Positions 1-8,227 of a stretch of DNA of 64,000 nt are shown here, piece after piece. Numbering within the stretch: position 1 is the stretch's first letter; each line of letters starts with the position of its first letter. The DNA is from Actinoplanes italicus (GTDB lineage Bacteria > Actinomycetota > Actinomycetes > Mycobacteriales > Micromonosporaceae): the NCBI RefSeq assembly GCF_003001815.1, contig NZ_PVMZ01000016.1:124001-188000 (forward strand), written 5' to 3'. Under the pieces are notes generated by a model. The model made no database searches. It was not told where the DNA came from and saw nothing but the letters and a program-made list of their open reading frames with translations. The position numbers and the translations under genes are program-made.

Positions 1-1
1 G

Positions 2-778
2 GCGGCCACCTCGGGCAGCGAGCAGATCTACTGGTGGCACACCACGGCCGACGAGCGGCCGGCGGTTCTGGAGTGCCCGCGCGACCGGGCGGGGCTGACG
101 AACAACCGGCTCGCCCTGAGCGCCGACGGACGGGTGCTGGCCGTCGAATGCGGCGACGGCACGTCGCGCGTATGGCGCGCCGGCGGGAGCCGGGTCGACG
201 GCCCCGCCGACGTCTTCGGAGGGATCGCGATCCGGCCCGACGGCGGCCTGGTGGCGATGACGCGCAGCCCGGGGGCGCTGGTGCTGTGGGACACCGCCAC
301 CGGCCGGGTGACACGAACGATCCCGAGCCAGAGCACGCCCTCTGATCACCTGGAGTTCAGCCCGGACGGACGGCTGCTGGCGGTCGCCGGCACCGACGGC
401 TCGATCCGGGTGTGGACCGTCGCGGGCGACGACGATCCGGTCGTGCTCACCGGCGCCACCGGTCAGACCACGGCGTTGACCTTCAGCCCGGACGGCAGGC
501 TGATCGCGAGCGCCGGCACCGACGACGTCGTACGCCTGTGGAACACCGACGGCAGCGGCGAGGCCCTCACGTTCGACCATCCCGGCGCCCGGCAGATCGC
601 CTTCGCCGCCGACGGGCGGCAGCTGCTCGGCATGTACGGGACGACCGTCCGCATCACGGCGTGCGAGGTGTGCGGGCCGATCAGCGAGGTGCTGGCCCTG
701 GCCGGGCAGCGCACCACACGCGACCTCACGCGCGAGGAGCGCGCGAAGTACCTGCGTGAGCCCTCAGCCGTGCGGTGA
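2..778 (+). CDS. WD40 repeat protein, C-terminal part (5' end outside window)
   Basis: The frame is open from the left edge, so the start lies upstream. Beta-propeller repeats are visible with the recurring core FSPDGRLLAVAGTDG followed by a W or V-R-L-W strand. The last repeat is degenerate and ends in a short Cys-containing tail (ITACEVCGPI) and a helical end (RTTRDLTREERAKYL). In my experience that tail closes large actinobacterial STAND NTPase-WD40 or kinase-WD40 proteins, so this is probably the sensor end of such a protein, but the N-terminal effector is not visible. The 3' end overlaps the convergent XRE gene by 15 bp. Family assignment is firm; overall role is inference. Confidence 0.85.
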   Translation, partial: AATSGSEQIYWWHTTADERPAVLECPRDRAGLTNNRLALSADGRVLAVECGDGTSRVWRAGGSRVDGPADVFGGIAIRPDGGLVAMTRSPGALVLWDTATGRVTRTIPSQSTPSDHLEFSPDGRLLAVAGTDGSIRVWTVAGDDDPVVLTGATGQTTALTFSPDGRLIASAGTDDVVRLWNTDGSGEALTFDHPGARQIAFAADGRQLLGMYGTTVRITACEVCGPISEVLALAGQRTTRDLTREERAKYLREPSAVR

Positions 779-1339
779 CAGGTGCGCCCGCTCCCCCTGG
801 GCGCCGAAGAGCGTGAGCAGCTCCGCGGGCTGGGCGTCCGCGCTGGCGATGCGGTGCGGGGTCCGGGTGTCGAACTCGGCGGCCTCACCCGGGCCGAGCT
901 CGTACACCTGATCGCCGAGGTCGAGCCGGACCCGTCCGTTGAGCACGTAGAACCACTCGTACCCGTCGTGGGTCTGCAGGACCGCCGCGGGCGACGACGC
1001 GGCGGGCGGATAGATCACCTTGTACGCCTGGACACCGCCCGGACGCCTGGTCAGCGGCACGACGGTGAAACCGGCCCGCCTGATCGGCCGCAGGTGGATG
1101 CGCGGGTCACCGGTCGGTGGCGCCGCGACCAGGTCGTCGAGCGGGACGCCGTGCGCCCGGGCCAGGGGCAGCAGCTGCTCCAGCGTGGGACGCAGCTTCC
1201 CGTTCTCGAGTCGCGACAGCGTGCTGGAGGTCAGACCGGTCTCGGCGGCCAGCGCGGCCAGGGAGATGCTCCGTGCCTGCCGCAGGGCACGCAGGCGCGC
1301 GCCGACCCCGGCCAGGACGTCGTGCTCAGTGGCGTTCAT
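764..1339 (-). CDS. XRE-family transcriptional regulator with C-terminal cupin
   Basis: 191 residues from the ATG at 1339. An N-terminal helix-turn-helix (about residues 8-65) carries LAALAAETGLTSSTLSRLENG, followed by a small cupin barrel (about 110-185) with a hydrophobic core and H-x-G/E-W-F pattern (THDGYEWFYVLNG). The HTH-cupin architecture is typical of regulators that sense a small metabolite in the cupin. It is divergent from the methyltransferase gene at 1419, with a perfect palindrome in between, so autoregulation and control of that operon is the simplest reading. A longer start is possible, but homologues begin at about the MNATEHDVL position. Confidence 0.9.
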   Translation of the reverse strand: MNATEHDVLAGVGARLRALRQARSISLAALAAETGLTSSTLSRLENGKLRPTLEQLLPLARAHGVPLDDLVAAPPTGDPRIHLRPIRRAGFTVVPLTRRPGGVQAYKVIYPPAASSPAAVLQTHDGYEWFYVLNGRVRLDLGDQVYELGPGEAAEFDTRTPHRIASADAQPAELLTLFGAQGERAHLSPHG

Positions 1340-1348
1340 CAGCCCATG

Positions 1349-1362
1349 TTGCGGATCCGCAA
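1349..1362. promoter_or_regulatory. Perfect 14-bp palindrome, probable operator of the XRE-cupin regulator
   Basis: The sequence TTGCGGATCCGCAA is fully self-complementary and sits 10 bp upstream of the XRE start codon, in the divergent region shared with the methyltransferase gene. A further GCAA/TTGC-like half site follows at about 1370-1378. Function as an operator is inference from position and symmetry. Confidence 0.45.
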
Positions 1363-1418
1363 TTTTCCTCGCAAGTACGCAAAGCCGCCGGTCATGCTCG
1401 TCGCGGAGGTGACCACCG

Positions 1419-2066
1419 ATGCAAACGAACGCGAATGACAGCACGTCCGCCGAGTCGTTCTGGGAGAACCACTACCGGACCCGGCCCGCCGGAGAGGCCC
1501 GCGCCAATCCGCTGCTGGCGGAGACGGCTGCCGGGCTGCGTCCCGGCGCGGCACTGGACCTGGGATGCGGTGCCGGCGGTGACACGATCTGGCTCGCCCG
1601 CCACGGCTGGCAGGTCACGGCCGTGGACATCTCCCGGACCGCCGTGGAACGGGTGCTCGCCCAGGCACACCGGCTCGGCCTCCGGGAACGGGTGACCGCG
1701 GAACAGCACGACCTCGCCGACGGGTTCCCGGCCGGGGAGTTCGACCTGATCTCGGCGCAGTACCTGCACACCCTGTTCGCGCTGGACCGGACGCTGGTGC
1801 TGCGCGCCGCGGCCGTTGCTCTGCGGCCCGGCGGCGTGCTGCTGATCGTCGACCACGGCTCCACGGCGCCCTGGTCCTGGAACCAGGATCCCGACGCGAC
1901 CTTCCCCACACCCGACGTGGTCGCCGCCGGCCTGGATCTCGACGCCACCCGGTGGGCCGTCGTGCGCGCCGACATGCCGTCGCGCCTGGCACACGGGCCC
2001 GGCGGCCGGAGTGCCACCGTCACCGACAACGTGCTGGTCGTCCAGCGGCGCGAAGGGAGGAACTGA
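1419..2066 (+). CDS. class I SAM-dependent methyltransferase
   Basis: 215 residues. Motif I is clear (LDLGCGAGGDTIWLARHG, about residues 46-63), followed by the acidic end of strand beta2 (VTAVDIS) and a post-motif region LRPGGVLLIVDHGS, so this is a Rossmann-fold methyltransferase of the Methyltransf_25/UbiE-like type. Substrate unknown. An excellent ribosome binding site, GGAGGT at 1405-1410, fixes the ATG. The stop overlaps the start of the next gene (TGATG), so the two are translationally coupled. It is divergent from, and probably regulated by, the XRE-cupin protein. Confidence 0.9.
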   Translation: MQTNANDSTSAESFWENHYRTRPAGEARANPLLAETAAGLRPGAALDLGCGAGGDTIWLARHGWQVTAVDISRTAVERVLAQAHRLGLRERVTAEQHDLADGFPAGEFDLISAQYLHTLFALDRTLVLRAAAVALRPGGVLLIVDHGSTAPWSWNQDPDATFPTPDVVAAGLDLDATRWAVVRADMPSRLAHGPGGRSATVTDNVLVVQRREGRN

Positions 2067-2563
2067 TGCCGCCGTCCACCCGTACCAGGAGGAAGGACAG
2101 CGGGCCGGCCTGGACCGCGCCCGACGAGAGGTCCACGCTGGCCGGCTTCCTCGACTATCTGCGCGACTCCGTCGCCGGCAAGGTGGCCGACGTCCCGGAA
2201 CCGGCGGCCCGCACCCCCGGAGTGCCCTCCGGCACCAGCCTGCTCGGCCTGATCAAGCACCTGACCGCGGTCGAACGGTTCTACTTCCTCGAGGAGCCGA
2301 TCACCGACATGCGGCGTACGTTCCGTCCCGCCCGCGACGACACGGTGGAGTCCCTGATCGACGGATACCGCGAGACCGTCGCCCTGGCGAATCGGACGAT
2401 CGCCACCTGGACCGACCTGACCGAGCCCGCGCCGCGACCGCCGGGCCGCGGTCTCGCCCCGTCCCGGCGCTGGGTCCTGGCCCACATGATCGAGGAGACC
2501 GCCCGGCACGCCGGCCACGCCGACATCCTCCGCGAGCAGATCGACGGCGCCACCGGCCGCTGA
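2066..2563 (+). CDS. DinB/DUF664 family protein
   Basis: 165 residues from the ATG overlapping the preceding stop, with GGGAGGA at 2055-2061 as ribosome binding site. It shows the four-helix DinB-like pattern: a conserved Asp-Glu-Arg-x-T-L-x-G-F-L-D start, a histidine in LIKHLTAVERFYF (about residue 63), and the terminal HMIEETARHAGHADILREQIDG segment. The histidines are the usual metal ligands of the DinB/DUF664 fold, which includes thiol-dependent transferases and hydrolases (bacillithiol/mycothiol type). The pairing with a methyltransferase suggests a small detoxification or modification unit; no substrate can be named. Confidence 0.88.
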   Translation: MPPSTRTRRKDSGPAWTAPDERSTLAGFLDYLRDSVAGKVADVPEPAARTPGVPSGTSLLGLIKHLTAVERFYFLEEPITDMRRTFRPARDDTVESLIDGYRETVALANRTIATWTDLTEPAPRPPGRGLAPSRRWVLAHMIEETARHAGHADILREQIDGATGR

Positions 2564-2581
2564 CCCCACACCGACGTCCGA

Positions 2582-2618
2582 TCCGGTCTCCTACCTCCGT
2601 CGGAGGTAGGAGACCGGA
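2582..2618. terminator. 37-bp near-perfect inverted repeat downstream of the DinB gene
   Basis: Two 18-bp arms (2582-2599 and 2601-2618) are perfectly complementary around a single central base; the core reads TACCTCCGTCGGAGGTA. It starts 18 bp after the DinB stop codon and lies about 100 bp before the next start. As RNA it gives a very strong hairpin with a short loop and no U-tract, typical of actinomycete terminators. The dyad symmetry would equally suit a dimeric regulator in front of the hydrolase gene. Confidence 0.6.
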
Positions 2619-2718
2619 GTTCCCGCCCGCGCCGGATGTGCCCACCCCGGCCCGGGCGGCAGGCTCACAGGTGCCGGTACGACGCGGTGTCGCGCCGGCA
2701 TCCACCAGGGGGAACGTC

Positions 2719-3888
2719 ATGAGACTGAAGAAGATCGCCGTGCCTGCAGCCGCCGTCGCGCTGGCCGCCGGACTGGTCCCGCCGGCCTACGGCTGGGCGA
2801 CAGAGCGGCCGGGCGCCGACGGGGACGGGATCGCCCGGGAGTCCGTGACCATCCCGCTCGACGGCGGGTGGACCGCGAAGGGCGAGCTCACCTATCCGAA
2901 AGGCGCGAAGGGCCGCCTGCCGGTGGTGGTGCTGCTGCACGGCAGCGGCCGCAACGACATGGACCAGACGCTCGCGCCCGGCGTGACCACGCTCAAGCCG
3001 GTCGCCCAGGCGGTCAGCCGGAAGGGGTTCGCCGTGCTGCGTTTCAACAAGCGCGGCGTGACCGGGGTCGGGCCAGTGCTGAGCGACAATCCTGGCTTTC
3101 CCGACCTCTCCAAACCTTACGAGCAGACGGTGCGCGATGCTGCCACCGTGGTCCGGTTCGCCGCGACCTCGAAGCACGTGGACCCGGCCCGGATCTTCCT
3201 GCTCGGGCACAGCGAGGGCACTCAGGTGGCCGCCAACCTGGCCGCCGACCCGGGCGGCTACGGCATCCGCAAGCCGGCCGGGGTGGTCGCCATGGGCGTG
3301 GTCCACGGCACTCCCCGCGAGGTGATCTACTACCAGAGCGTGGGTCGTACGCTGGGTCAGCTGCACGAGGAGTTCGATCTCGACGGCGACGGCACCCTGA
3401 CCCCGGCCGAGACCACCGCCGGCCTGATCGGGCAGCCGGCCGAGGCGGCGGCCCAGTACCGGGCCGTCCTGACCGACCCGGCCACCGACACGAACCACGA
3501 CGGGAGGATCGCCATCGACACCGAGTTCGAGCCGGTCCTGCGCGCCGCCGTCGGCTTCGACAAGTTCCCGAACCTACCGGTCTTCCCCAAGGGCCTGGCC
3601 GAGTACCTGGTCGACATCGGCCGGTTCCGGACCCCGGCTCAGGACCTGCCCCGTTACGACGGGCCGGTGCTGCTGCTCAACGGCCAGACCGACGTCCAGA
3701 CCGTGGTCCGCGGCGCCATCGTCACCGACGACGCGCTGGCCAAGGCCGGTAACCGGGACCACCGGCTGATCACCTACCCGGGCATGAGCCACCTGATGAA
3801 CGTCACCCCGGAGTATCAGCCGGTGCCCGGCAACCCGGACCCGGCGGTGCTGCGTGACATCAGCACCTGGCTGGCCGCCCACCGCTGA
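2719..3888 (+). CDS. secreted alpha/beta-hydrolase with EF-hand-like insertion
   Basis: 389 residues from the ATG at 2719, preceded by AGGGGGA. A signal peptide is evident (MRLKKIAVPAAAVALAAGLVPPAYG). The hydrolase core shows the oxyanion segment VVVLLHGSGRND, the nucleophile elbow GHSEG (about residues 160-164), a late Asp in LLNGQTDVQT and the His in YPGMSHLMN. Between the cap and the last strands lie two calcium-loop-like motifs: DLDGDGTLTPAE (about 220-231, canonical at all positions) and DTNHDGRIAIDTE (about 257-269, one-residue offset at the last ligand). This suggests an extracytoplasmic, calcium-stabilised serine hydrolase (esterase or peptidase). Substrate unknown. Confidence 0.88.
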   Translation: MRLKKIAVPAAAVALAAGLVPPAYGWATERPGADGDGIARESVTIPLDGGWTAKGELTYPKGAKGRLPVVVLLHGSGRNDMDQTLAPGVTTLKPVAQAVSRKGFAVLRFNKRGVTGVGPVLSDNPGFPDLSKPYEQTVRDAATVVRFAATSKHVDPARIFLLGHSEGTQVAANLAADPGGYGIRKPAGVVAMGVVHGTPREVIYYQSVGRTLGQLHEEFDLDGDGTLTPAETTAGLIGQPAEAAAQYRAVLTDPATDTNHDGRIAIDTEFEPVLRAAVGFDKFPNLPVFPKGLAEYLVDIGRFRTPAQDLPRYDGPVLLLNGQTDVQTVVRGAIVTDDALAKAGNRDHRLITYPGMSHLMNVTPEYQPVPGNPDPAVLRDISTWLAAHR

Positions 3889-3894
3889 CCCCCG

Positions 3895-5058
3895 ATGCGG
3901 ACGAAGCTGATCCAGGACGGTGCGCTGGCCCTCGCCGGCGCGCCGTTCATGGCGGTGCTGCTCTGGCTCACGGCCCGGGAGTTCGGGCTCGGCCCGGCCG
4001 TGATCGCCCTGATGGCGGCACAGACGCTGCTGATCGTGATCCGCCGGGTCAGCCCGGTGAACTGCGTGACGCTGATGCTGGTGCTGCAGACGGCGATCTC
4101 GGCCGTGGCGCCGCACGGCACCGGCCTGCGCGGTATCGGGCCGGCCATCGCGATCTACACCTGCGGCACGCTGCTCGCGTCGCGTACCGCTGTCGCCCTG
4201 GCGGTGATCACCGCGGTGGTCGAGATCGGCGGGTACGCGGTACTCAGCCTGCCGCCGTACCGGGAACCGGCCGAGGACATGATCAAGATCGGGGTGCACC
4301 TCGCGTTGTCGCTGCTGCTCTACGTCGGCGCGGCCCTGGTCGGCGCGCACGTCGGCATGCGCCGCCGCTACGCCACGGTGGTCGAGGCGCGGATGGCCGC
4401 CGACGCCGTGGCCCAGCAGGCCCGGACCGAGGCGGTGCTGACCGCGGAACGGGCCCGGACCGCCCGCGAGCTGCACGATGTCGCCGCCCACCACCTGACC
4501 TCGTTGATCGTGCAGGCCACCCTGGTCGAGCGGCTGTTCGACCAGGACCCCGGAGCGGCCCGCAAGCACCTCGCCGCGGTCCGTGAGGAGGGCCGGAACA
4601 CGCTGCACAACCTGCGGCTGATCGTCGGCGCGCTGCGGGCCGACGACGGCGCCGACCCGCACCTGCCGGACGGCAGCGGGCTTGCGATGATCGACAAATT
4701 GGTGTCCGGCGGCGAAGCCGTGCTCACCGTCGACGGCACGCCCGGCGTCCAGGAACCGGCCACGGAGCTGGCGCTCTACCGGGTGGCGCAGGAGGCGCTG
4801 AGCAACGCGCGTGATCACGCCCCCGGTGCGCCGGTGACGATCACGATCGCCTATCGAGAGCCGGAGACCCGGATGGAGATCCACAACGGGCCACCCACCG
4901 GCGTGCCCGCGCCCCGCGACGGCGCGCACCGCGGTTTCGGCCTGATCGGCATGCGAGAGCGCGTCTCGCTGATCGGCGGCGAGCTGGACGCCGGGCCCAC
5001 CGCGGACGGCGGCTGGCGGGTGCGGCTCACAGTCCCGCACCCGGAGGTTCCGGCATGA
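3895..5058 (+). CDS. NarL-type sensor histidine kinase (HisKA_3)
   Basis: 387 residues. The N-terminal 170 residues are hydrophobic with four to six membrane spans and no large extracellular loop. A short coiled linker leads to the HisKA_3 dimerisation domain with the phospho-acceptor in RELHDVAAHHLTSL (about residue 200). An HATPase_c domain follows, with N-box EEALSNARDHA and G-box GFGLIGMRERV. Six bases separate it from the upstream hydrolase stop, and its 3' end overlaps the response regulator by ATGA, so the pair is co-translated. The ligand cannot be inferred. Confidence 0.93.
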   Translation: MRTKLIQDGALALAGAPFMAVLLWLTAREFGLGPAVIALMAAQTLLIVIRRVSPVNCVTLMLVLQTAISAVAPHGTGLRGIGPAIAIYTCGTLLASRTAVALAVITAVVEIGGYAVLSLPPYREPAEDMIKIGVHLALSLLLYVGAALVGAHVGMRRRYATVVEARMAADAVAQQARTEAVLTAERARTARELHDVAAHHLTSLIVQATLVERLFDQDPGAARKHLAAVREEGRNTLHNLRLIVGALRADDGADPHLPDGSGLAMIDKLVSGGEAVLTVDGTPGVQEPATELALYRVAQEALSNARDHAPGAPVTITIAYREPETRMEIHNGPPTGVPAPRDGAHRGFGLIGMRERVSLIGGELDAGPTADGGWRVRLTVPHPEVPA

Positions 5059-5714
5059 TCACCGTGCTGCTGGCCGACGACCAGCCGATGCTGCGGGCCG
5101 GATTCCGTTCCCTGATCGAGTTGTCCGGCGACATCACCGTGGTGGGCGAGGCCGCCGACGGCCCGGAGGCGGTCCGGATGGCACGGCTGCTCAAGCCCGA
5201 CGTGGTCTGCATGGACGTGCGCATGCCCGGCGGCGACGGGCTGACCGCGACGCGTGACATCGTCGGCACCCTCGATCCGGCGCCCGCGGTGCTGGTGCTG
5301 ACCACCTACGAGCTCGACGAGTACGTCTTCGGCGCGCTGGAGGCCGGCGCGAGTGGCTTCCTGCTCAAGGACGCCGACGTGGACACCCTGCTGGACGGGA
5401 TCCGCCGGCTCGCCGCCGGTCACGGGATGGTCGATCACGCGGTCACCCGGCGCGTGATCGTCGAGTTCGCCCGCCGCCGCCGGGGCGCCGCGCCCGCGGG
5501 CACCGGCCTGGACCTGCTCACCGCCCGGGAGACGGAGATCGTCCGGTTGCTGGCACACGGCCTGTCCAACGCGGAGATCGCGGACGAGCTGGTGGTCGAG
5601 GTCAGCACGGTCAAAAGCCACTTGAGCCGGGCGATGGCCAAGATCGGGACCCGGGACCGGGTACAGACGGTCGTCTGGGCGTACCGCCGCGGTCTCATGC
5701 CCCTCCCGGAATGA
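5055..5714 (+). CDS. NarL/LuxR-family response regulator
   Basis: 219 residues starting in the ATGA overlap with the kinase. The receiver domain (1-120) has the acidic pair at DDQPM, the phosphorylatable Asp in VVCMDVRMPGGDG (about residue 54), the conserved Thr (LVLTTYE) and Lys (LLKDAD). The C-terminal LuxR HTH is textbook: LTARETEIVRLLAHGLSNAEIADELVVEVSTVKSHLSRAMAKIG. Cognate partner of the adjacent HisKA_3 kinase; target genes unknown. Confidence 0.95.
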   Translation: MITVLLADDQPMLRAGFRSLIELSGDITVVGEAADGPEAVRMARLLKPDVVCMDVRMPGGDGLTATRDIVGTLDPAPAVLVLTTYELDEYVFGALEAGASGFLLKDADVDTLLDGIRRLAAGHGMVDHAVTRRVIVEFARRRRGAAPAGTGLDLLTARETEIVRLLAHGLSNAEIADELVVEVSTVKSHLSRAMAKIGTRDRVQTVVWAYRRGLMPLPE

Positions 5715-5753
5715 AACCGGAGAGTGACCGGAGTGAGAGGAACCACCGAAACT

Positions 5754-5769
5754 GTCACACCGCTGTCAT
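5754..5769. promoter_or_regulatory. Direct repeat GTCAC-N6-GTCAT upstream of the BON-domain gene
   Basis: GTCAC at 5754-5758 and GTCAT at 5765-5769 are spaced with an 11-bp period, the arrangement bound by OmpR/MtrA-type regulators. The same GTCAC-N6-GTCAC pattern occurs at 8971-8986, upstream of the OmpR-type regulator gene in this window. It lies about 150 bp before the BON gene in a 202-bp gap (5715-5916) that otherwise shows nothing coding. Confidence 0.4.
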
Positions 5770-5916
5770 ATGACCGCGGCAGAAACGCCAAGCCGGGCGC
5801 GAATACTGGCGTACGAGGCCATGAGGAGGTCTTGAAACGCGTCGGGTGGTGGCGTTCCGGTTCGGGCGCGGCCACCCGGACGCGTTCAGGCGAACACCTA
5901 CCACGGGGAGTACGAC

Positions 5917-6336
5917 GTGTGGCCCCTACCCGCCAATGACGGATCCGCCTTCGACTCCGACGTGGCGCTCACCTTCCGGGTCATCCAGCGGATCTTCGAC
6001 GATCCCCGGCTCGCCGGGGAGCGCGTCACGGTCCAGGCACAGAACGGCGTGGTGACGATCCTCGGCACCGTCAGCTGCCTCTACGCCCGTGTCACCGCGG
6101 CCGGTCTGGTACGCGACACCCCCGGCGTGACCGACATCTGCAACCGGCTCGAGCTGGCCCGCGCCGCCGACGTCACGGCGGCCGTCGGACAGCCCGACCC
6201 GTTCGACGAGATCGTCGCCCACTGGGATCACGCCGCCTCCACCACGCCACGCAGGCCGGTGCGGGCCTGGCTGCTGCGGGCATTCCGCCGCAACGGCGTG
6301 CCCGGGACTCAGGGCGGGCCGATCAGCGACTCGTAG
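5917..6336 (+). CDS. BON-domain protein
   Basis: 139 residues from the GTG at 5917, preceded by GGGGAG at 5905-5910. The middle (about residues 15-85) is a BON domain: helix ALTFRVIQRIFDDPRLAGERVTV, strand NGVVTILGTVSC, then AGLVRDTPGVTDICNRLEL. BON domains bind membranes or periplasmic partners, but no signal peptide is visible here, so the protein may be cytoplasmic as in some actinobacterial single-BON proteins. A basic tail (RPVRAWLLRAFRRNG) follows. It converges on the GerMN lipoprotein gene with a 28-bp overlap. Confidence 0.8.
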   Translation: MWPLPANDGSAFDSDVALTFRVIQRIFDDPRLAGERVTVQAQNGVVTILGTVSCLYARVTAAGLVRDTPGVTDICNRLELARAADVTAAVGQPDPFDEIVAHWDHAASTTPRRPVRAWLLRAFRRNGVPGTQGGPISDS

Positions 6337-6875
6337 TCGGCGGCGCGCAGCGGGTCGCCGGTCAGGATGCCGTCACCCCGGGGAACCTGCAGCCGCCGGC
6401 CGTCGCGCAGGAAGGTGACGGCGGCGACGTCGGCCCGCGACGTCAGGGTGCAGACGATCTGGCCGTACGCCAGCGCCTCGTCGCTGCGCCCGGTGCCCTC
6501 GTCGGGCTCGCTGATCTCGACGGCGGCCGTCCTGCCGCCGGCCGGGACGGTCACCGACAGCGTGGTGGTGGCCAGGGCCGTGCTCAGTCCCTCGGCCCGC
6601 TCCGCCGTGGTGGGGCCGGTGACCAGCAGGTCGAGCAGGCGTTGCGGCGCGAGCACCGCGTCGGTGCGGCGGACCGTCTGGACCAGCCGGTTCCCACGGA
6701 TCAGGCAGAGCACCTGGGCGACCTCGCCGACGGACTCGGCGGCGGCCGAGGCGGTCCCGTTCAGCGGGCGGCGGGGCAGCACGACGGGGTGCGGCTCGTC
6801 CTGGGCCGGAACCCCGCAGGCGGTCAGCAGCAGCACGCACGCGGTGAGCGCGGCGGGGACACGTACCTCGGTCAT
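6309..6875 (-). CDS. GerMN-domain lipoprotein, last gene of a response regulator/kinase operon
   Basis: 188 residues. A lipoprotein signal is clear: MTEVRVPAALTACVLLLTAC-G, lipid-modified Cys at about residue 20. The rest matches a single GerMN domain (LVTGPTTAERAEGLSTALATTT, then VEISEP and YGQIVCTLTSRADVAAVTFLRDG). Its start overlaps the kinase stop. A kinase followed by a GerMN lipoprotein is the arrangement of mtrB-lpqB, where the lipoprotein modulates the kinase. This one is much shorter than LpqB (which is near 580 residues), so it is a relative rather than the orthologue. Confidence 0.85.
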   Translation of the reverse strand: MTEVRVPAALTACVLLLTACGVPAQDEPHPVVLPRRPLNGTASAAAESVGEVAQVLCLIRGNRLVQTVRRTDAVLAPQRLLDLLVTGPTTAERAEGLSTALATTTLSVTVPAGGRTAAVEISEPDEGTGRSDEALAYGQIVCTLTSRADVAAVTFLRDGRRLQVPRGDGILTGDPLRAADYESLIGPP

Positions 6876-8227
6876 GTCGGGCTTCCCGGCGAAGTGACGG
6901 GGACGGTGACGCGGAAGCGGGCGCCGCCGCCGGGACGGTCGGTGACGGTGGCGGTCCCGCCGTGAGCGGCGGCGTGACCGGCGACGATGGCCAGGCCGAG
7001 CCCGGTGCCGTCGGTGTCGCCGCGTGAGTTGGCGGCGGGGCCGCGCACGAACCGGTCGAAGATGCCGGCCCGATCCTTCTCGGCCACGCCGGGGCCGGCG
7101 TCGTCGACCTCCAGGTAGCCGGGCCCGACCCGCACGGCGACCGGGCCGCCGCCGTAGCGGACCGCGTTGTCGATCAGGTTGCCGAGCGCCTGTTCGATCC
7201 GGCGCCGGTCGACCGGCCAGATCTCCGGCGTGCCGCCGACGGTCTCGACCAGGCTTGCGGGCAGGTTCCGCAACCGGCAGACCCGCTGCGCGAGCTCGGG
7301 TACGTCCACCGGCTCACGGTGGATCGGCTGGTCGGCGCGGGCCAGTTCCAGCAGGTCGTCGACGAGCGCCTGGAAGCGGGAGATCTCGGCGGTGACCAGG
7401 GTGATCGCGGCTCCGGAGCGCTCGTCCAGGGCGTCGCGCCGTTTCTGCAGCACACTCGCGGCGGCCTCCAGGGTCTGCAGCGGCGACCGCAGCTCGTGGC
7501 TGACGTCGGCGGCGAACCGGCGGTCACGTTCGAGCCGCCGGGTCAGCTGGTCGGCCATGTCGTTGAACGCGACCGACAGCGGCGCGAGGTCGGGTTCGGC
7601 GTCCGGGTCCAGCCGCGTGGTCAGGTCGCCGCCGGCGATCCCGCGGGCGGCCTCGGCGACCGCGCTCAGCGGCCGCAGCGCGTGGCGGGTGACGTACCAG
7701 CCGACGGCGGCTCCGGCGGCCGCCACCATGATCGCGACGGCGGTCAGGATCAGGGCCAGGGTCTGCAGCGTGCGCTCCAGCTCGTCCAGCGAGACGATCT
7801 CGTAGAACACCGCGGAGCCGGCCAGCGGCACGCCGACGATCAGCGCCGGACGCCCGTCGCGGCGGATGCGCTGGGCGCCCGCCTCGCCGTCGGCGGTCAT
7901 CTGCCGCAGCCCCCGCGGTACGGCCGTGTCGACGGCCTCGTCGGCATTGCGCGAGTGCCACTGCCCGTCGAGGTGCAGCAGCACGTAGCGGTCGGAGCCG
8001 GAGTCGAGTGCCCGCAGGACCGCCAGCACGTCGGGGTCCGGTCCGGCGATACCCGCGTTCACGACGGCGGCGTCGTAGTAGGTGGCCCGGACGGCGGTGC
8101 GCTCGCGCTCGGCGAACAGGGTGTTGCGCGTCGACTCGTACGACACCAGGCTGATGCAGGCCGACAGGATCAGCGCGCCGAGGGCGAAGGCGGCGCTGAC
8201 GCGGGCCCGCAGGCCGATCGGGCTCAC
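6872..8227 (-). CDS. HAMP sensor histidine kinase (MtrB-like)
   Basis: 451 residues from the GTG at 8227 (GTGA overlap with the response regulator stop). TM1 is at about residues 9-30 (AAFALGALILSACISLVSY), then an extracytoplasmic loop of about 110 residues, and TM2 (LALILTAVAIMVAAAGAAVGWYV). HAMP follows (ALRPLSAVAEAARGIAGGDLTTRL), then HisKA with FAADVSHELRSPLQTLEAA, then HATPase_c with GNLIDNAVRYGGG and DGTGLGLAIVAGHAAAHGG. A class I kinase working with the adjacent OmpR-type regulator. Order and lipoprotein partner resemble mtrAB-lpqB; signal unknown. Confidence 0.93.
   Translation of the reverse strand: MSPIGLRARVSAAFALGALILSACISLVSYESTRNTLFAERERTAVRATYYDAAVVNAGIAGPDPDVLAVLRALDSGSDRYVLLHLDGQWHSRNADEAVDTAVPRGLRQMTADGEAGAQRIRRDGRPALIVGVPLAGSAVFYEIVSLDELERTLQTLALILTAVAIMVAAAGAAVGWYVTRHALRPLSAVAEAARGIAGGDLTTRLDPDAEPDLAPLSVAFNDMADQLTRRLERDRRFAADVSHELRSPLQTLEAAASVLQKRRDALDERSGAAITLVTAEISRFQALVDDLLELARADQPIHREPVDVPELAQRVCRLRNLPASLVETVGGTPEIWPVDRRRIEQALGNLIDNAVRYGGGPVAVRVGPGYLEVDDAGPGVAEKDRAGIFDRFVRGPAANSRGDTDGTGLGLAIVAGHAAAHGGTATVTDRPGGGARFRVTVPVTSPGSPT

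Noticed and set aside
5724..5939. Short plus-strand frame before the BON gene
   Set aside because: Basic low-complexity sequence without a ribosome site, overlapping the regulatory gap and the BON start.
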